Assembly (NCBI RefSeq): GCF_000292915.1
Contig: NC_018514.1
Span: 2,108,001-2,172,000 of the forward strand
Direction of reading: 5' to 3'
From: Burkholderia cepacia GG4
GTDB lineage: Bacteria > Pseudomonadota > Gammaproteobacteria > Burkholderiales > Burkholderiaceae
DNA length: 64,000 nucleotides
Made by a program: the position numbers and the translations under genes. Positions 28,760 to 37,907 of the stretch are shown one piece after another. The notes below the pieces were generated by a model that had not been told where the DNA came from, searched no databases, and saw nothing but the letters and a program-made list of their open reading frames with translations. Position 1 is the stretch's first letter. Every line of letters starts with the position of its first letter.

Positions 28760-30354
28760 CCTCGACGACGACCGACCGGCGCGATGCGCCGCCCGCCCCC
28801 GCCGACCGCCGCGACCGTGGCGACCGTGGCGACCGTGGCGACAACCGCGACCTCGACGTGCTGATCGTCGGCGCCGGCCTGTCCGGCATCGGTGCCGCCT
28901 ATCACCTGAAAAAGCGCTGCCCGTACGCGAGCGTCGCGATCGTCGAGGCACGCGACGCGATCGGCGGCACCTGGGACCTATTCCGCTACCCGGGCATTCG
29001 TTCGGATTCCGACATGTTCACGCTCGGCTACAGCTTCCGCCCGTGGCACAGCGACAAGGCGATCTCGGACGGCCAGACGATCCTCGACTACATCCGCGAC
29101 ACCGCGCGCGCGTACGGCATCGACAAGACGATCCGCTACGGCCAGAAAGTGGTTGCGGCCGACTGGGATTCAAATCGCGCGCGCTGGACGGTGCGCATCG
29201 AGCGCACGCGCGACGGCGCGGTCGACACGCTGGTCTATACGTGCCGCTTCCTCTATATGTGCAGCGGCTATTACGATTACGACGGCGGCTACCGGCCCGA
29301 CTGGGCCGGCATGGAATCGTTCGAAGGCCAAATCGTGCATCCGCAGCAGTGGCCGAAGGACCTGTCGTACGCGAACCGGCGCGTCGTCGTGATCGGCAGC
29401 GGCGCGACGGCCGTCACGCTGGTGCCGTCGATGGCGACCGATGCAGAACACGTGACGATGCTGCAGCGCTCGCCGACCTACATCGTGTCGCTGCCCGCGC
29501 GCGACAAGATCGCGAACGCGTTGCGCCGCGTGCTGCCGTCGCGGCTTGCGCACCGGCTCGTGCGCGTGAAGAACGTGCTGCTGACGATGTACCTGTACAA
29601 CGTATCGCGCCGCAAGCCCGAGCGGACGAAGCGATTCATCATCCGCGCGGCCGGCAAGCAGCTCGGCCCCGACTTCGACGTCGCGAAGCACCTGACGCCG
29701 CGCTACATGCCGTGGGACCAGCGCGTGTGCCTCGTGCCGAACGGCGACCTGTTCAAGTCGATCCGCGCGGGCCGCGCATCGATCGTCACCGACGAGATCG
29801 AGCGCTTCACGCCGACCGGCCTGAAGCTGAAGAGCGGCCAGCAGCTCGACGCGGACATGATCGTCACCGCGACCGGGCTGAAGGTAAAGATGCTCGGCGG
29901 CGCGCGCGTCACGGTGGACGGCCGCGCGGTCGACTTGCCGGACACCGTGTCCTATAAAGGAATGATGTACAGCGACGTGCCGAACCTCGCGTCGTCGTTC
30001 GGCTACACGAACGCGTCGTGGACGCTGAAGGCCGAGCTGATCGCGCGCTACGTATGCCGGCTGCTGAACCACATGCGCGCGAACGGCTACGACACCTGCG
30101 TGCCGCGGCTCGCGGCCGGCGATCTCGGCGACGTGCCGGCGGTGAACCTGAGTTCGGGCTACATCCAGCGCGCAGCCGGCATCCTGCCGAAGCAGGGCCA
30201 CCGCAAGCCATGGAAATTCCACCAGAACTACGTGCTCGATCTCGCGTCGCTGAAGTTCAGCGGGCTCGCCGATTCGGCAATGCAGTTCGAACGCCGCGCG
30301 AAAGCCGGCCCGGCCGCCGCGCCGGTTGCCGAACCCGTACTCGAAACCCGCTGA
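28756..30354 (+). CDS. Baeyer-Villiger-type flavin monooxygenase
   Basis: 532 residues. FAD Rossmann motif VGAGLSG (38-44), Baeyer-Villiger fingerprint FEGQIVHPQQWP (189-200, pattern FxGxxxHxxxWP) and NADPH motif VIGSGATA (212-219). It would insert oxygen next to a ketone using NADPH and O2. The N-terminus has a disordered Arg-Gly-Asp stretch from a nine-base direct repeat (GACCGTGGC three times near 28813). Translationally coupled to the SDR upstream; the hydrolase follows after seven bases. Confidence 0.92.
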   Translation: MTSTTTDRRDAPPAPADRRDRGDRGDRGDNRDLDVLIVGAGLSGIGAAYHLKKRCPYASVAIVEARDAIGGTWDLFRYPGIRSDSDMFTLGYSFRPWHSDKAISDGQTILDYIRDTARAYGIDKTIRYGQKVVAADWDSNRARWTVRIERTRDGAVDTLVYTCRFLYMCSGYYDYDGGYRPDWAGMESFEGQIVHPQQWPKDLSYANRRVVVIGSGATAVTLVPSMATDAEHVTMLQRSPTYIVSLPARDKIANALRRVLPSRLAHRLVRVKNVLLTMYLYNVSRRKPERTKRFIIRAAGKQLGPDFDVAKHLTPRYMPWDQRVCLVPNGDLFKSIRAGRASIVTDEIERFTPTGLKLKSGQQLDADMIVTATGLKVKMLGGARVTVDGRAVDLPDTVSYKGMMYSDVPNLASSFGYTNASWTLKAELIARYVCRLLNHMRANGYDTCVPRLAAGDLGDVPAVNLSSGYIQRAAGILPKQGHRKPWKFHQNYVLDLASLKFSGLADSAMQFERRAKAGPAAAPVAEPVLETR

Positions 30355-30361
30355 GGCCGAC

Positions 30362-31348
30362 ATGAGCCATATGCTTCATCTGATCCAGAACGTGCTGCTC
30401 GGCGTCGTCGCGGTGCTCGCCGCGCTCGCGCTGTTTTCCGGCTACATCGCGCGCCGCGTGACGCGTTCGTTCCCGCCCGAAGGTCGCTTCGTCGACGTCG
30501 GCGGCGATCGCATCCACTACGTCGAGTACGGCAGCGGCCCGCCGCTGGTGTTCGTGCACGGGCTCGCCGGGCAGTGGCGCAACTTCGCGTACCTGCCGCT
30601 CGCGCGGCTCGCGCAGCAGCATCGCGTGATCCTGCTGGACCGGCCCGGTGCCGGCCGCTCGCTGCGCGGCGCACGCTCGCAGGCGAACGTGTTCGCCCAG
30701 GCCCGCACGGTCGCCGCATTCATCGACGCACTGAAGCTCGACCGGCCCGTGCTCGTCGGCCACTCGCTCGGCGGCGCGATCGGGCTCGCGGTCGGCCTCA
30801 ACCATCCGGAGCGCGTGAGCCGCCTCGCGCTGATCGCGCCGCTGTCGCACGAGCAGACCGAGCCGCCGGCACCGTTCAAGCCGCTGATGCTGCCGTCGCC
30901 GCTGGTGCGCCGCTTCGTGTCTTGGACCTTCGCGATCCCGATGACGATCCTGACCGGCCGCAAGGCCGTGCGACAGGTGTTCGCGCCGGAAGACGTGCCG
31001 CGCGACTTCCCGGTCAAGGGCGGCGGGCTGCTCGGGCTGCGCCCGCACGTGTTCTATGCGACGGCGACGGACCTGCTGGCGGCGCCGGTCGACCTGCCTG
31101 CGATGGAGCGGCGTTATGCCGACCTCACGCTGCCGGTCGACGTGCTGTACGGCCGCGCCGATCCGATCCTGAACTGGCGCACGCACGGCGAGGCGCTGGC
31201 GCAGAAGTCGGCGCGCGTGCGGCTGAAGGTCGTCGAGGGCGGGCACATGCTGCCGGTCACGCTTCCGGAAGCGACCGCGGACTGGCTGCTCGAAGTCGCC
31301 GCCACGCCGGTCGAGGCGACCGAGCAGGCCACGCGCGTCGCGCATTGA
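30362..31348 (+). CDS. Membrane-anchored alpha/beta hydrolase
   Basis: 328 residues: one N-terminal transmembrane helix (IQNVLLGVVAVLAALALFSGYIA), then an alpha/beta-hydrolase fold with HGLAGQWRN oxyanion region, nucleophile S135 in GHSLGG, an acid in the YGRADPI segment and His in GGHMLPV. Last gene of the TetR-controlled operon and just before a terminator. It could hydrolyse the ester made by the monooxygenase, or a lipid. Confidence 0.9.
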   Translation: MSHMLHLIQNVLLGVVAVLAALALFSGYIARRVTRSFPPEGRFVDVGGDRIHYVEYGSGPPLVFVHGLAGQWRNFAYLPLARLAQQHRVILLDRPGAGRSLRGARSQANVFAQARTVAAFIDALKLDRPVLVGHSLGGAIGLAVGLNHPERVSRLALIAPLSHEQTEPPAPFKPLMLPSPLVRRFVSWTFAIPMTILTGRKAVRQVFAPEDVPRDFPVKGGGLLGLRPHVFYATATDLLAAPVDLPAMERRYADLTLPVDVLYGRADPILNWRTHGEALAQKSARVRLKVVEGGHMLPVTLPEATADWLLEVAATPVEATEQATRVAH

Positions 31349-31472
31349 TCGTCATCGGGTCTGCCGCGCGGTTGCGTGGATGATGGCGATGCCCCCGGGC
31401 GCTGCAGGGCGGGCGCCGGGGCGTCGGTGTTGCTTCGGCATTGATACGCATGCCGTAATACGGATCGGGTGG

Positions 31473-31510
31473 CGGCCGGTCGTGCGGTATGCCGGCTCGG
31501 CCGATTTTTT
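31473..31510 (+). terminator. Intrinsic terminator of the SDR operon
   Basis: CGGCCG at 31473-31478 pairs with CGGCCG at 31498-31503, with further pairing inside, followed directly by ATTTTTT. It lies about 125 bases after the hydrolase stop. Confidence 0.6.
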
Positions 31511-31582
31511 GCGCGCGGTGCGGCGGTCGTGCAGCAGCGCGCCGGGCCACGGCCGGCCGCGACACGCCGCGCCGCGCGCCGG

Positions 31583-31981
31583 TCAGGCTTCGTCGTCGGG
31601 CAGCGACAGCCCGAGCTCAGCGATCACCTCGCGCGCGCTGCGGAACGCCTCGACCGCGGCCGGTGCGCCCGCGTACAACGCGCTGTGCAACAGCACTTCC
31701 CGGATCTCGACCAGGCTCGCGCCGTTGTTGAGCGCGCCGCGCACGTGGCCCTTCAGCTCCGTGCTGCGGCCGAGCGCGGCCAGCATCGCGCACGTGCAGA
31801 GGCTGCGGGTCTTCAGGTCGATCCCGCCGCGCTGCCATGTGCTGCCCCACGCGTGTTCGTTCAGCCAGTCCTGCAGCGGCCGCGAAAAGCCGTCGAGGTC
31901 GCGCATCGCGCGCTCGACGAACGCCTCGCCCATCACGTCGGTGCGTCGCGCCTTGCCCCGTTCCCTGTCCTGTTCGCTCAT
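31583..31981 (-). CDS. Carboxymuconolactone decarboxylase-family protein
   Basis: 132 residues of the CMD/AhpD-like fold, with DLKTRSLCTCAMLAALGRSTELKGHVRGALNNGAS and the helical core VEIREVLLHSALYAGAPAAVEAF. Length matches 4-carboxymuconolactone decarboxylase (PcaC), but no protocatechuate genes are near, so a different role (including peroxidase-like) is possible. RBS CAGGA. A six-base repeat lies in its upstream leader. Confidence 0.85.
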   Translation of the reverse strand: MSEQDRERGKARRTDVMGEAFVERAMRDLDGFSRPLQDWLNEHAWGSTWQRGGIDLKTRSLCTCAMLAALGRSTELKGHVRGALNNGASLVEIREVLLHSALYAGAPAAVEAFRSAREVIAELGLSLPDDEA

Positions 31982-31998
31982 GTCGGTTCCTGTGTGAA

Positions 31999-32036
31999 GT
32001 CGTGGTCGTGGTCGTGGCCGCGTCCGCGTCCGCGTC
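31999..32036. repeat. Short hexamer repeats upstream of the CMD-family gene
   Basis: Three GTCGTG units followed by two to three TCCGCG units, 18-55 bases upstream of the minus-strand start codon. Copy-number change here would alter leader or promoter spacing rather than protein sequence. Confidence 0.55.
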
Positions 32037-32040
32037 GCCG

Positions 32041-32372
32041 GCGGCCGGGTGGGTTCGGATCATGTTCGCGGCGCGCGAGCGTTTCGTCAAAGACGCGGCC
32101 CTCGGGCCACGATCGCCTGCGTCAAGCGCGGAAAGTCGGGGCGAGCGCTACGTAACATCAGGCCCGGCGTTACGGCACCTTACGGGAACATCGCGGCGAC
32201 CGCACCGGTGCACCTGGCGCGCCCGTCTCGCGAATCCGCCATTCCTCCGTTTATTTCGCACCGATCTTCCCGATTCCCGCAACAAAGCGCGCGCCCGTTG
32301 TGCGGACGATGTCGTGGCGCGGAATTTGCAGTTGTGACCCGGACACACTTCCAATTCAATGTCGAGGGCACC
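32041..32372. other. Region upstream of the collagen-like gene; nothing recognised
   Basis: About 330 bases between two divergent genes. I find no convincing promoter or small gene; GC drops near 32240-32370. The open frames across it are extensions of the collagen-like frame without a start signal. Confidence 0.3.
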
Positions 32373-34295
32373 ATGCATCATTACTTGAAGAAAACGACGG
32401 TATCGCTGGCCGTCTTGTCGCTGCTCACACTGTACGGCTGCGGCTCGGTCGACGGACCGGTCACGCCGTCGGTCAAGCCGAGCACGTCCGGGACGTCGGG
32501 GACTTCCGGGACGTCGGGCGGCGGCTCGTCGGGTACGTCCGGCGGCGGTAGTTCGGGGACTTCGGGTTCGTCGGATCACACGGGTACTTCCGGCACCTCG
32601 GGTACGTCGGGTACTTCCGGCACGTCGGGTACCTCCGGCACGTCCGGTACTTCCGGCACGTCGGGTACCTCCGGCACGTCGGGTACTTCCGGTACGTCGG
32701 GTACTTCCGGCACGTCGGGCACCTCCGGCACGTCGGGTACTTCCGGCACGTCGGGCACCTCCGGCACGTCGGGCACTTCCGGTACGTCGGGTACTTCCGG
32801 CACGTCGGGCACCTCCGGTACGTCGGGCACTTCCGGTACGTCGGGCACCTCCGGTACGTCGGGCACTTCCGGTACGTCGGGCACTTCCGGTACGTCGGGC
32901 ACTTCCGGTACGTCGGGCACTTCCGGTACGTCGGGCACTTCCGGTACCTCGGGCACCTCGGGCACCTCGGGCACCTCCGGCACCAACGTCACCCCGCTCG
33001 GCAACGTCCTCCAGCAATCCGGCTCGCTCGTCACGGGCCTCGGCACGACGATCGCGAACGGCGGTGCGCAGGCTGGCGGTGTGCAGGTCCCCGGCACGAA
33101 CCCGACGACGGCCACCAGCGTCGGCAACGCGGTCACGAGTCTCGGCAATGGCGTGCAGTCGCTCGGCAACGGCGTCGCGGCCGGCCTCGGGTCGATCGGC
33201 GTGTCGCCGAACCCGCTCGGCTCGACGCTCACGTCGACCACCGGCCTGCTGACCGGCGCCGGCGGGGCGGTCAACAACCTCGGCAACGCAGTGACGAGCC
33301 TCGGCACCGGTCCGCTGTCGCCGCTTGCTCCGGCGACGACCCTGGTCGGCAATCTCGTCAACACGGTCGGCACTGCGGTCAACTCGACCGCATCGGCGCT
33401 GAACACGGCGCTGAACAGCGCGCCGGTCCAGCAACTCGAGACGCAGCTTGGCAGCGTGATCAATCCGATCACGAACACGCTGACCGGCGGCGTCACGACG
33501 CCTGGCGCCACGCAGACGCTCGGCGGCGCGACCATGCTCGGCGCCCCGCTCAGCGGCCTGCTGAGCACGCTCGGCAGCGGCCTGGGCCTCGCCGGTTCGC
33601 AGGTCGGCAGCGCGACCGGCAACCCGGTCGGCACGAGCGCCGGCGGCAGCGTGTCCCAGCTCGGCAACACGGTGACGTCGAGCGGCGGCCTGCTGTCCAG
33701 CGGCAGTTCCAGCAGCGGTACCAACCCGCTCGCACCGATTACCGGCTTGCTCGGTACGCTGACGGGCGGGCTCGGTGGCGGCAGCAGCTCGAGCGGTTCG
33801 GGCGGCACCAGCGGGACGAGCGGCACCAGCGGCGGCCCGCTCGCGCCGGTCACGGGCCTGCTCGGCACGGTGACGGGTGCGCTCGGCAACCTGGGTTCGA
33901 GCGGGACCAGCGGCACCAGCGGCTCGGGTGTCGGCGGCCTGCTTGCGCCGGTCACCGGCCTCGTCAACTCGCTGGCGCCGATCGGCGCAAGCCTCACCGG
34001 CACGGTCACGACGCCGGGCGGCAACCTGACCGGCAACCTCGGCGGTGCACTGACGAGCGGTCCGGTCGGCACGCTGACGGGTTCGCTGACGTCGCCGGCC
34101 GGTGCCCTGGGCGCGGTCGGCACGGCCAGCCCGAGCGGCGCGGCCGGCACGGTGACGACGCCGGCCGGCAGCGGCACCGTCACGGCCGGCCTGACCGGCA
34201 GTTCGACCGGCGCCGCGAGCGGCACCAACAACCTGCTCGCACCGGTGACGAACCTGCTCGGCGGTCTGCTGGGCGGCACCACCACCAAGAAGTAA
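32373..34295 (+). CDS. Collagen-like (Gly-Thr-Ser)n lipoprotein
   Basis: 640 residues. A signal peptide ends in LTLYGC (lipidation Cys 23, slightly atypical lipobox). Residues about 35-70 hold GTS/GGGSS sequence, then 44 uninterrupted Gly-Thr-Ser triplets (residues 71-202). The rest is Gly/Leu/Thr-rich with repeats of type [12 protein letters not shown] and [17 protein letters not shown]. Glycine at every third position is the collagen Gly-X-Y pattern, as in Burkholderia collagen-like (Bucl) proteins, so a surface triple-helical stalk is inferred. Start at ATG 32373 after GAGGG. Repeat length probably varies between strains. Confidence 0.85.
   Translation: MHHYLKKTTVSLAVLSLLTLYGCGSVDGPVTPSVKPSTSGTSGTSGTSGGGSSGTSGGGSSGTSGSSDHTGTSGTSGTSGTSGTSGTSGTSGTSGTSGTSGTSGTSGTSGTSGTSGTSGTSGTSGTSGTSGTSGTSGTSGTSGTSGTSGTSGTSGTSGTSGTSGTSGTSGTSGTSGTSGTSGTSGTSGTSGTSGTSGTSGTSGTNVTPLGNVLQQSGSLVTGLGTTIANGGAQAGGVQVPGTNPTTATSVGNAVTSLGNGVQSLGNGVAAGLGSIGVSPNPLGSTLTSTTGLLTGAGGAVNNLGNAVTSLGTGPLSPLAPATTLVGNLVNTVGTAVNSTASALNTALNSAPVQQLETQLGSVINPITNTLTGGVTTPGATQTLGGATMLGAPLSGLLSTLGSGLGLAGSQVGSATGNPVGTSAGGSVSQLGNTVTSSGGLLSSGSSSSGTNPLAPITGLLGTLTGGLGGGSSSSGSGGTSGTSGTSGGPLAPVTGLLGTVTGALGNLGSSGTSGTSGSGVGGLLAPVTGLVNSLAPIGASLTGTVTTPGGNLTGNLGGALTSGPVGTLTGSLTSPAGALGAVGTASPSGAAGTVTTPAGSGTVTAGLTGSSTGAASGTNNLLAPVTNLLGGLLGGTTTKK
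32583..32978. repeat. GTS-coding tandem repeat (nine/eighteen-base units)
   Basis: 396 bases of nine-base units of type GGTACTTCC/GGCACGTCG, often paired into eighteen-base units, encoding 44 Gly-Thr-Ser triplets without interruption. Codon variants (ACT/ACG/ACC, TCC/TCG) mark sub-blocks; the 3' third is most homogeneous, a sign of recent unit duplication. Confidence 0.95.
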
Positions 34296-34358
34296 CGCTT
34301 CACCCATCAGAACGACAGGCCAATGGCCGGGCACATACCAATCCAATGCCCGGCCGAC

Positions 34359-34392
34359 GGCCGGCGCCACCCGCCAAGCGGGGGCGCCGGCC
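34359..34392. terminator. Hairpins between collagen-like and methyltransferase genes
   Basis: A 10-base perfect stem (GGCCGGCGCC with GGCGCCGGCC) enclosing a smaller CCCGC/GCGGG stem. A second 9-base stem (GGCCGGGCA with TGCCCGGCC) lies at 34325-34355. No U-run. Either a termination region or a structured intercistronic leader, as the next ATG is 24 bases on. Confidence 0.5.
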
Positions 34393-34415
34393 CTCATCCC
34401 GACGAGGATCCGATC

Positions 34416-35699
34416 ATGAATTCCACGCTCGACGGCATCGCCGCGGTCCCGGACCGCCCGCCCCGTTCCGCCACGCCGTTCCGCGCCGGCCTGCTCGGCA
34501 TCGCGGCCGGGCTCTTCGCGCTGTGGATCACGCGCGACCAGCCGACGCTCGACGCGGCCACCCGCGCGGTCATCGCCAGCCTCGCGATCATCGGCACGAT
34601 CGCGCTGCACGAAATCTGCATCTCGCGTGTCTATCTGCGCCCGAGCGCGGGGCTGTCGCGGCAGGCCGTGCGCCCGCTCGGCCTGGCTCGCGTCGCGACG
34701 CGGCTCGGCGCGCTGACGTCGATCTACGCCGGCATCGGCATGATCTACTGGCTGCTGCCCGAATATCACGGCGCGTTCTACCTGCCGTTCTGGTCGCTGC
34801 TGCGCTCGCTCGCGCCGTACGTGATCGTCGCCGCGCCGTTCTACTTCGCGTGGATGGACCGCCACCAGCGCGAGACCGACGACGCGTACCTGCTGTGGGG
34901 CCGCCTGCTGTTCCGCCGCGAGCAGCCCGCGAGCTGGCAGCCCGTGCGCGAAATGCTGGCCGGCTGGGGCGTGAAGGCGTTCTTCCTGCCGCTGATGACC
35001 GTCTACCTGTCGAAGGACGCCGATCACCTGAGCGCGTCGCTCGCGAACGCGCTGCACGCGCCGATGACGCTCGCGGCCTTCGTATTCCTGTACGACCTGT
35101 CGTTCACGATGGACCTGATGTTCGGCACCGTCGGCTACCTGTGCACGTTCCGCATCCTCGACAGCCACGTGCGCACCGTCGAGCCGACCACGCTCGGCTG
35201 GGTCGCCGCGCTGATGTGCTACCAACCGTTCTGGTCGCTGTTCTCGAACAGCTACATCCGCTACGAAGGTTCGCTGTTCTGGGACAACTGGCTGCTGTCC
35301 GCGCCGACGCTGCGCGTGATCTGGGGCGCGGTGATCATCCTGCTGTTGCTGACCTACGCGCTGTCGACGATCTCGTTCGGGCTGCGTTTCTCGAACCTCA
35401 CGAACCGCGGGATCATCACGTCGGGCCCGTATCGCTTCACGAAGCATCCGGCATACATCACGAAGAATCTGTCGTACTGGATGGTGTCGGTGCCGTTCGT
35501 CGAGCCGCTCGGCTGGCAGGTCGGGCTCATGCACTGCGCGGGGCTCGTCGCGGTCAATCTGATTTACTACACGCGGGCGAAGACGGAGGAGCGTCATTTG
35601 ATGCGCGACCCGGACTATCGCGCGTACGCCGAGTGGATCGCGCAGCACGGGTTGTTTGCGCGGATCAAGCAGGCGTTCGGGGGGCGGCAGGCGGGGTGA
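34416..35699 (+). CDS. Polytopic ICMT/PEMT-like methyltransferase
   Basis: 427-residue membrane protein with about eight to ten hydrophobic segments. The C-terminus has the isoprenylcysteine carboxyl methyltransferase-like signature GPYRFTKHPAYITKNLSYW followed by TEERHLMRDPDYRAYAEW, which binds SAM in this family. Substrate unknown; bacteria lack prenylated CAAX proteins, so lipids or small molecules are likely. Start at ATG 34416 with GAGGAT upstream. It follows the collagen-like gene in the same direction, but the hairpins between them may separate the transcripts. Confidence 0.8.
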   Translation: MNSTLDGIAAVPDRPPRSATPFRAGLLGIAAGLFALWITRDQPTLDAATRAVIASLAIIGTIALHEICISRVYLRPSAGLSRQAVRPLGLARVATRLGALTSIYAGIGMIYWLLPEYHGAFYLPFWSLLRSLAPYVIVAAPFYFAWMDRHQRETDDAYLLWGRLLFRREQPASWQPVREMLAGWGVKAFFLPLMTVYLSKDADHLSASLANALHAPMTLAAFVFLYDLSFTMDLMFGTVGYLCTFRILDSHVRTVEPTTLGWVAALMCYQPFWSLFSNSYIRYEGSLFWDNWLLSAPTLRVIWGAVIILLLLTYALSTISFGLRFSNLTNRGIITSGPYRFTKHPAYITKNLSYWMVSVPFVEPLGWQVGLMHCAGLVAVNLIYYTRAKTEERHLMRDPDYRAYAEWIAQHGLFARIKQAFGGRQAG

Positions 35700-35739
35700 G
35701 GCGGTCTTGCGGCCACGAATTCCCCGCTTGCCGCGACGA

Positions 35740-36290
35740 TCAAGGTCCCGGCCGAATCGCGTGCGAACAAGAGGAGATTTCGCACACGCTCGACGCCAAA
35801 ATTGCCTGAAACCGGATCGGTGACGCGCACGAATCGCGCGTCGCCGATCCTTTTTGCCTCAGACGCACAACGTACAGGCCGGTGAAGTTTGCAGCCACGG
35901 CCAAACTATAGTTCGGCCGGACCGGCACGATCGAGCGAGCAATGGTCGGCTTGTAGGTGACGGTCCCGCCCGAGACGTCGGCCATTTCGACGACCGGCGG
36001 ATTCGGATCGGGAATGATGTCGGTGGTGAAGTTCAGGGTCAGCCTACGGTCGGACATGCTGTCGAACGCCCCGTAGGACTTGACCTCGTAGATATAGTCC
36101 GCCTGCACGCCCGCCGGTACCGGATCGGGTTTCCCGACGCAAATCGTCCCGTCGCGGACCACGCCTTCCGACGGCGTCTTGAACGTCAACGTTGCGATGC
36201 CGTCGTCGGTGACCAGCGTTATCGTTGCATTCGCCACTGCACTCTTGGAGAGCTGGATCGATGGGGACTCGACGCGGGTCGGTGCCTGAT
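35740..36290 (-). pseudogene. Probable gene remnant, unidentified secreted-type protein
   Basis: The minus-strand frame reads as real protein between about 36290 and 35870 (SPSIQLSKSAVANATITLV, RRLTLNFTTDIIPDPNPPVV), with lower GC than its surroundings. No ATG or GTG start with an RBS precedes it, and the sequence further upstream in frame looks non-coding. It therefore looks like the 3' part of a truncated gene. Beta-rich, Ile/Thr-rich composition suggests an extracellular or structural protein, but I do not recognise it. The last 40 residues may also be out-of-register sequence. Confidence 0.4.
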
Positions 36291-36480
36291 CAGCGGCGCG
36301 CGACAGCCGGTTGGCGCGGCGCAGTTGTGGACCGCGCTCGCGCACGACTACCGGCACGGCTTCGTCGACGTCGAAGGCCGCGCGCTGCGCTATCTCGGCG
36401 AAACCGTTGCGGATCACGTGCACGGTGCGCTGCATACGCGCCGGCTGCTGCTCGGCAGCGGGTGGACACTAAGTGAACTG
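36284..36480 (+). pseudogene. Possible short coding remnant
   Basis: A plus-strand frame gives protein-like sequence (AAQLWTALAHDYRHGFVDVE, then ALRYLGETVADHVHGALHT) without a start codon, abutting the remnant on the other strand. It looks like the end of another lost gene. Family not recognised. Confidence 0.3.
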
Positions 36481-36669
36481 GCACGGGCAACCGGAATGAC
36501 GGCCGCAGGCCGGGTACGCGGCGATGCGCTGAAATTTTCGGCGGAACGACACGAACTGCGTCACGTTCGCCGCATCGGCAGCACGCCGCACAGCGCCCGC
36601 GCACCGATGCGATAATCCGTGCGCTCCGCGCGACGCTTCCGCGTAACCCGCCAACCGATACGCTCCTCG

Positions 36670-37242
36670 ATGGCCACCGAACCCCGAACCGATTCCGAAC
36701 GCCGCATCGACATCGTCGCGCTGTGCGGCAGCCTGCGTGCGCAGTCGTACAACGCGGCGCTGCTGGATGCGGCAGCACGCATCGCGCCGCGCGGGATGCG
36801 CATCACGCGCTTCGATCGCCTCGGTGAATTTCCGCTCTTCAACCCCGATGCGGAATCTCCGCCGCCGGCCGCGGTGCGCGACCTGATCGCGCGCCTGAAC
36901 GCCGCGGACGGCGTGCTGATCGCGAGCCCGGAATACGCGCACGGCGTGACGGGCGTGATGAAAAACGCGCTGGACTGGGTCGTGGGGTGCGAAGCCGTCG
37001 TGTACAAGCCGGTCGCGGTACTGAACGCGTCGCCGCGCGCGACGCATGCGGACGCGGCGCTACGGGAGACGCTGTCGGTGATGTCGGCGTGCATCGTCGA
37101 GCGCGCGTCGATCACGCTGCCGATCCTCGGCAGCCAGCTCGATGCAGCGGGCATCGCCGCGCATCCGCCGTTCGCCGCGGCGCTGACCGACGCGTTGCAC
37201 GCGCTGTGCGCGGCGATCGACGCGCAGGCACCGGGCCGATAG
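36670..37242 (+). CDS. NADPH-dependent FMN reductase
   Basis: 190-residue flavodoxin-like reductase. The FMN-phosphate loop is GSLRAQSYNAALL (about 17-29) and the flavin-ring loop SPEYAHGVTGVMKNALDW, both hallmarks of the SsuE/ArsH/YieF-like family. Probably reduces FMN, quinones or chromate-type substrates with NADPH. Start at ATG 36670; upstream in-frame codons look non-coding. Convergent with the DUF2894 gene, 29 bases apart. Confidence 0.9.
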   Translation: MATEPRTDSERRIDIVALCGSLRAQSYNAALLDAAARIAPRGMRITRFDRLGEFPLFNPDAESPPPAAVRDLIARLNAADGVLIASPEYAHGVTGVMKNALDWVVGCEAVVYKPVAVLNASPRATHADAALRETLSVMSACIVERASITLPILGSQLDAAGIAAHPPFAAALTDALHALCAAIDAQAPGR

Positions 37243-37271
37243 ACCGGCGGCGGCACCGGTGAAAACAGGCG

Positions 37272-37907
37272 TTATCGCGCCTTGGTGCGCGTGGTCTTCT
37301 TCGCCGGTTTCACCGCTTTCGCGGCCTTCGCGCGCGGCGCTTCCTTCTCGGGCTGCGCGCCGCCGCCCGCCAGATCCTCGAGCGACGCGAGCGCATCGAT
37401 GTACGACAGGAATTGCTGCAGGTATTCCGGCGACAGTTCGCGCATGGTCGCGAGCGACCGGTGCACGAGGCTGTTCGAATTGAGCGGCCCCGCGTTGCGC
37501 GGCACCTGGTCGAGCGACTGGCGATACTGCTGTTCGGTGCGGACCTTCGACCACATCGTGCGGAAGTAGTCGATCAGTTCGGGATCGACTCCGCGCCGGT
37601 CGGCCTGCGCATCGCGCGCGAGCTGATCGACGAGGCCGCCGAGCAGGCTGCGCACCGGCGCCGGCACGGTTGCCTGCACGGTCTCGCTGGCGGCTGCCGC
37701 TTCGCCGGCTCTCGCGACGATCTCCGCAAAACCTTCCAGCAGCGTCGCGAGCCGTGCGTCGAGCAACGCGCGCACGTCGCCGTCGAGCGCGGCCGCGCGC
37801 TTCTCGAGCGCGTCGAGCCGATGGAAGCGCACCGGATCGAGCCGGTCGGCGCCCTGCTCGCGCCACGCGTCGAGCGTCGCGCGCACGTGCGTCGCGTCGT
37901 CCGTCAC
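37272..37907 (-). CDS. DUF2894-family protein
   Basis: 211 residues, no signal peptide or membrane helix. Helical N-terminal half (RFHRLDALEKRAAALDGDVRALLDARL), a conserved-looking core PELIDYFRTMWSKVRTEQQYRQSLDQVP, and a Lys/Ala-rich tail (KAAKAVKPAKKTTRTKAR). I recognise it as the DUF2894 member of the DUF3348-DUF802-OmpA-DUF2894 set. Its start overlaps the OmpA-like gene's stop by four bases. Function unknown; the basic tail could bind nucleic acid or acidic lipid. Confidence 0.8.
   Translation of the reverse strand: MTDDATHVRATLDAWREQGADRLDPVRFHRLDALEKRAAALDGDVRALLDARLATLLEGFAEIVARAGEAAAASETVQATVPAPVRSLLGGLVDQLARDAQADRRGVDPELIDYFRTMWSKVRTEQQYRQSLDQVPRNAGPLNSNSLVHRSLATMRELSPEYLQQFLSYIDALASLEDLAGGGAQPEKEAPRAKAAKAVKPAKKTTRTKAR

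Larger units (their letters stand above)
35700..36669. other. Decayed 970-base stretch
   Basis: No intact gene between the ICMT-like methyltransferase and the FMN reductase. Two facing gene remnants and locally lower GC suggest an old insertion or deletion junction. No IS ends, tRNA or direct repeats at the edges were noticed. Confidence 0.4.

Noticed and set aside
32148..35648. 1166-codon minus-strand open frame
   Set aside because: Antisense of the collagen-like and methyltransferase genes; the repeat makes all frames open.
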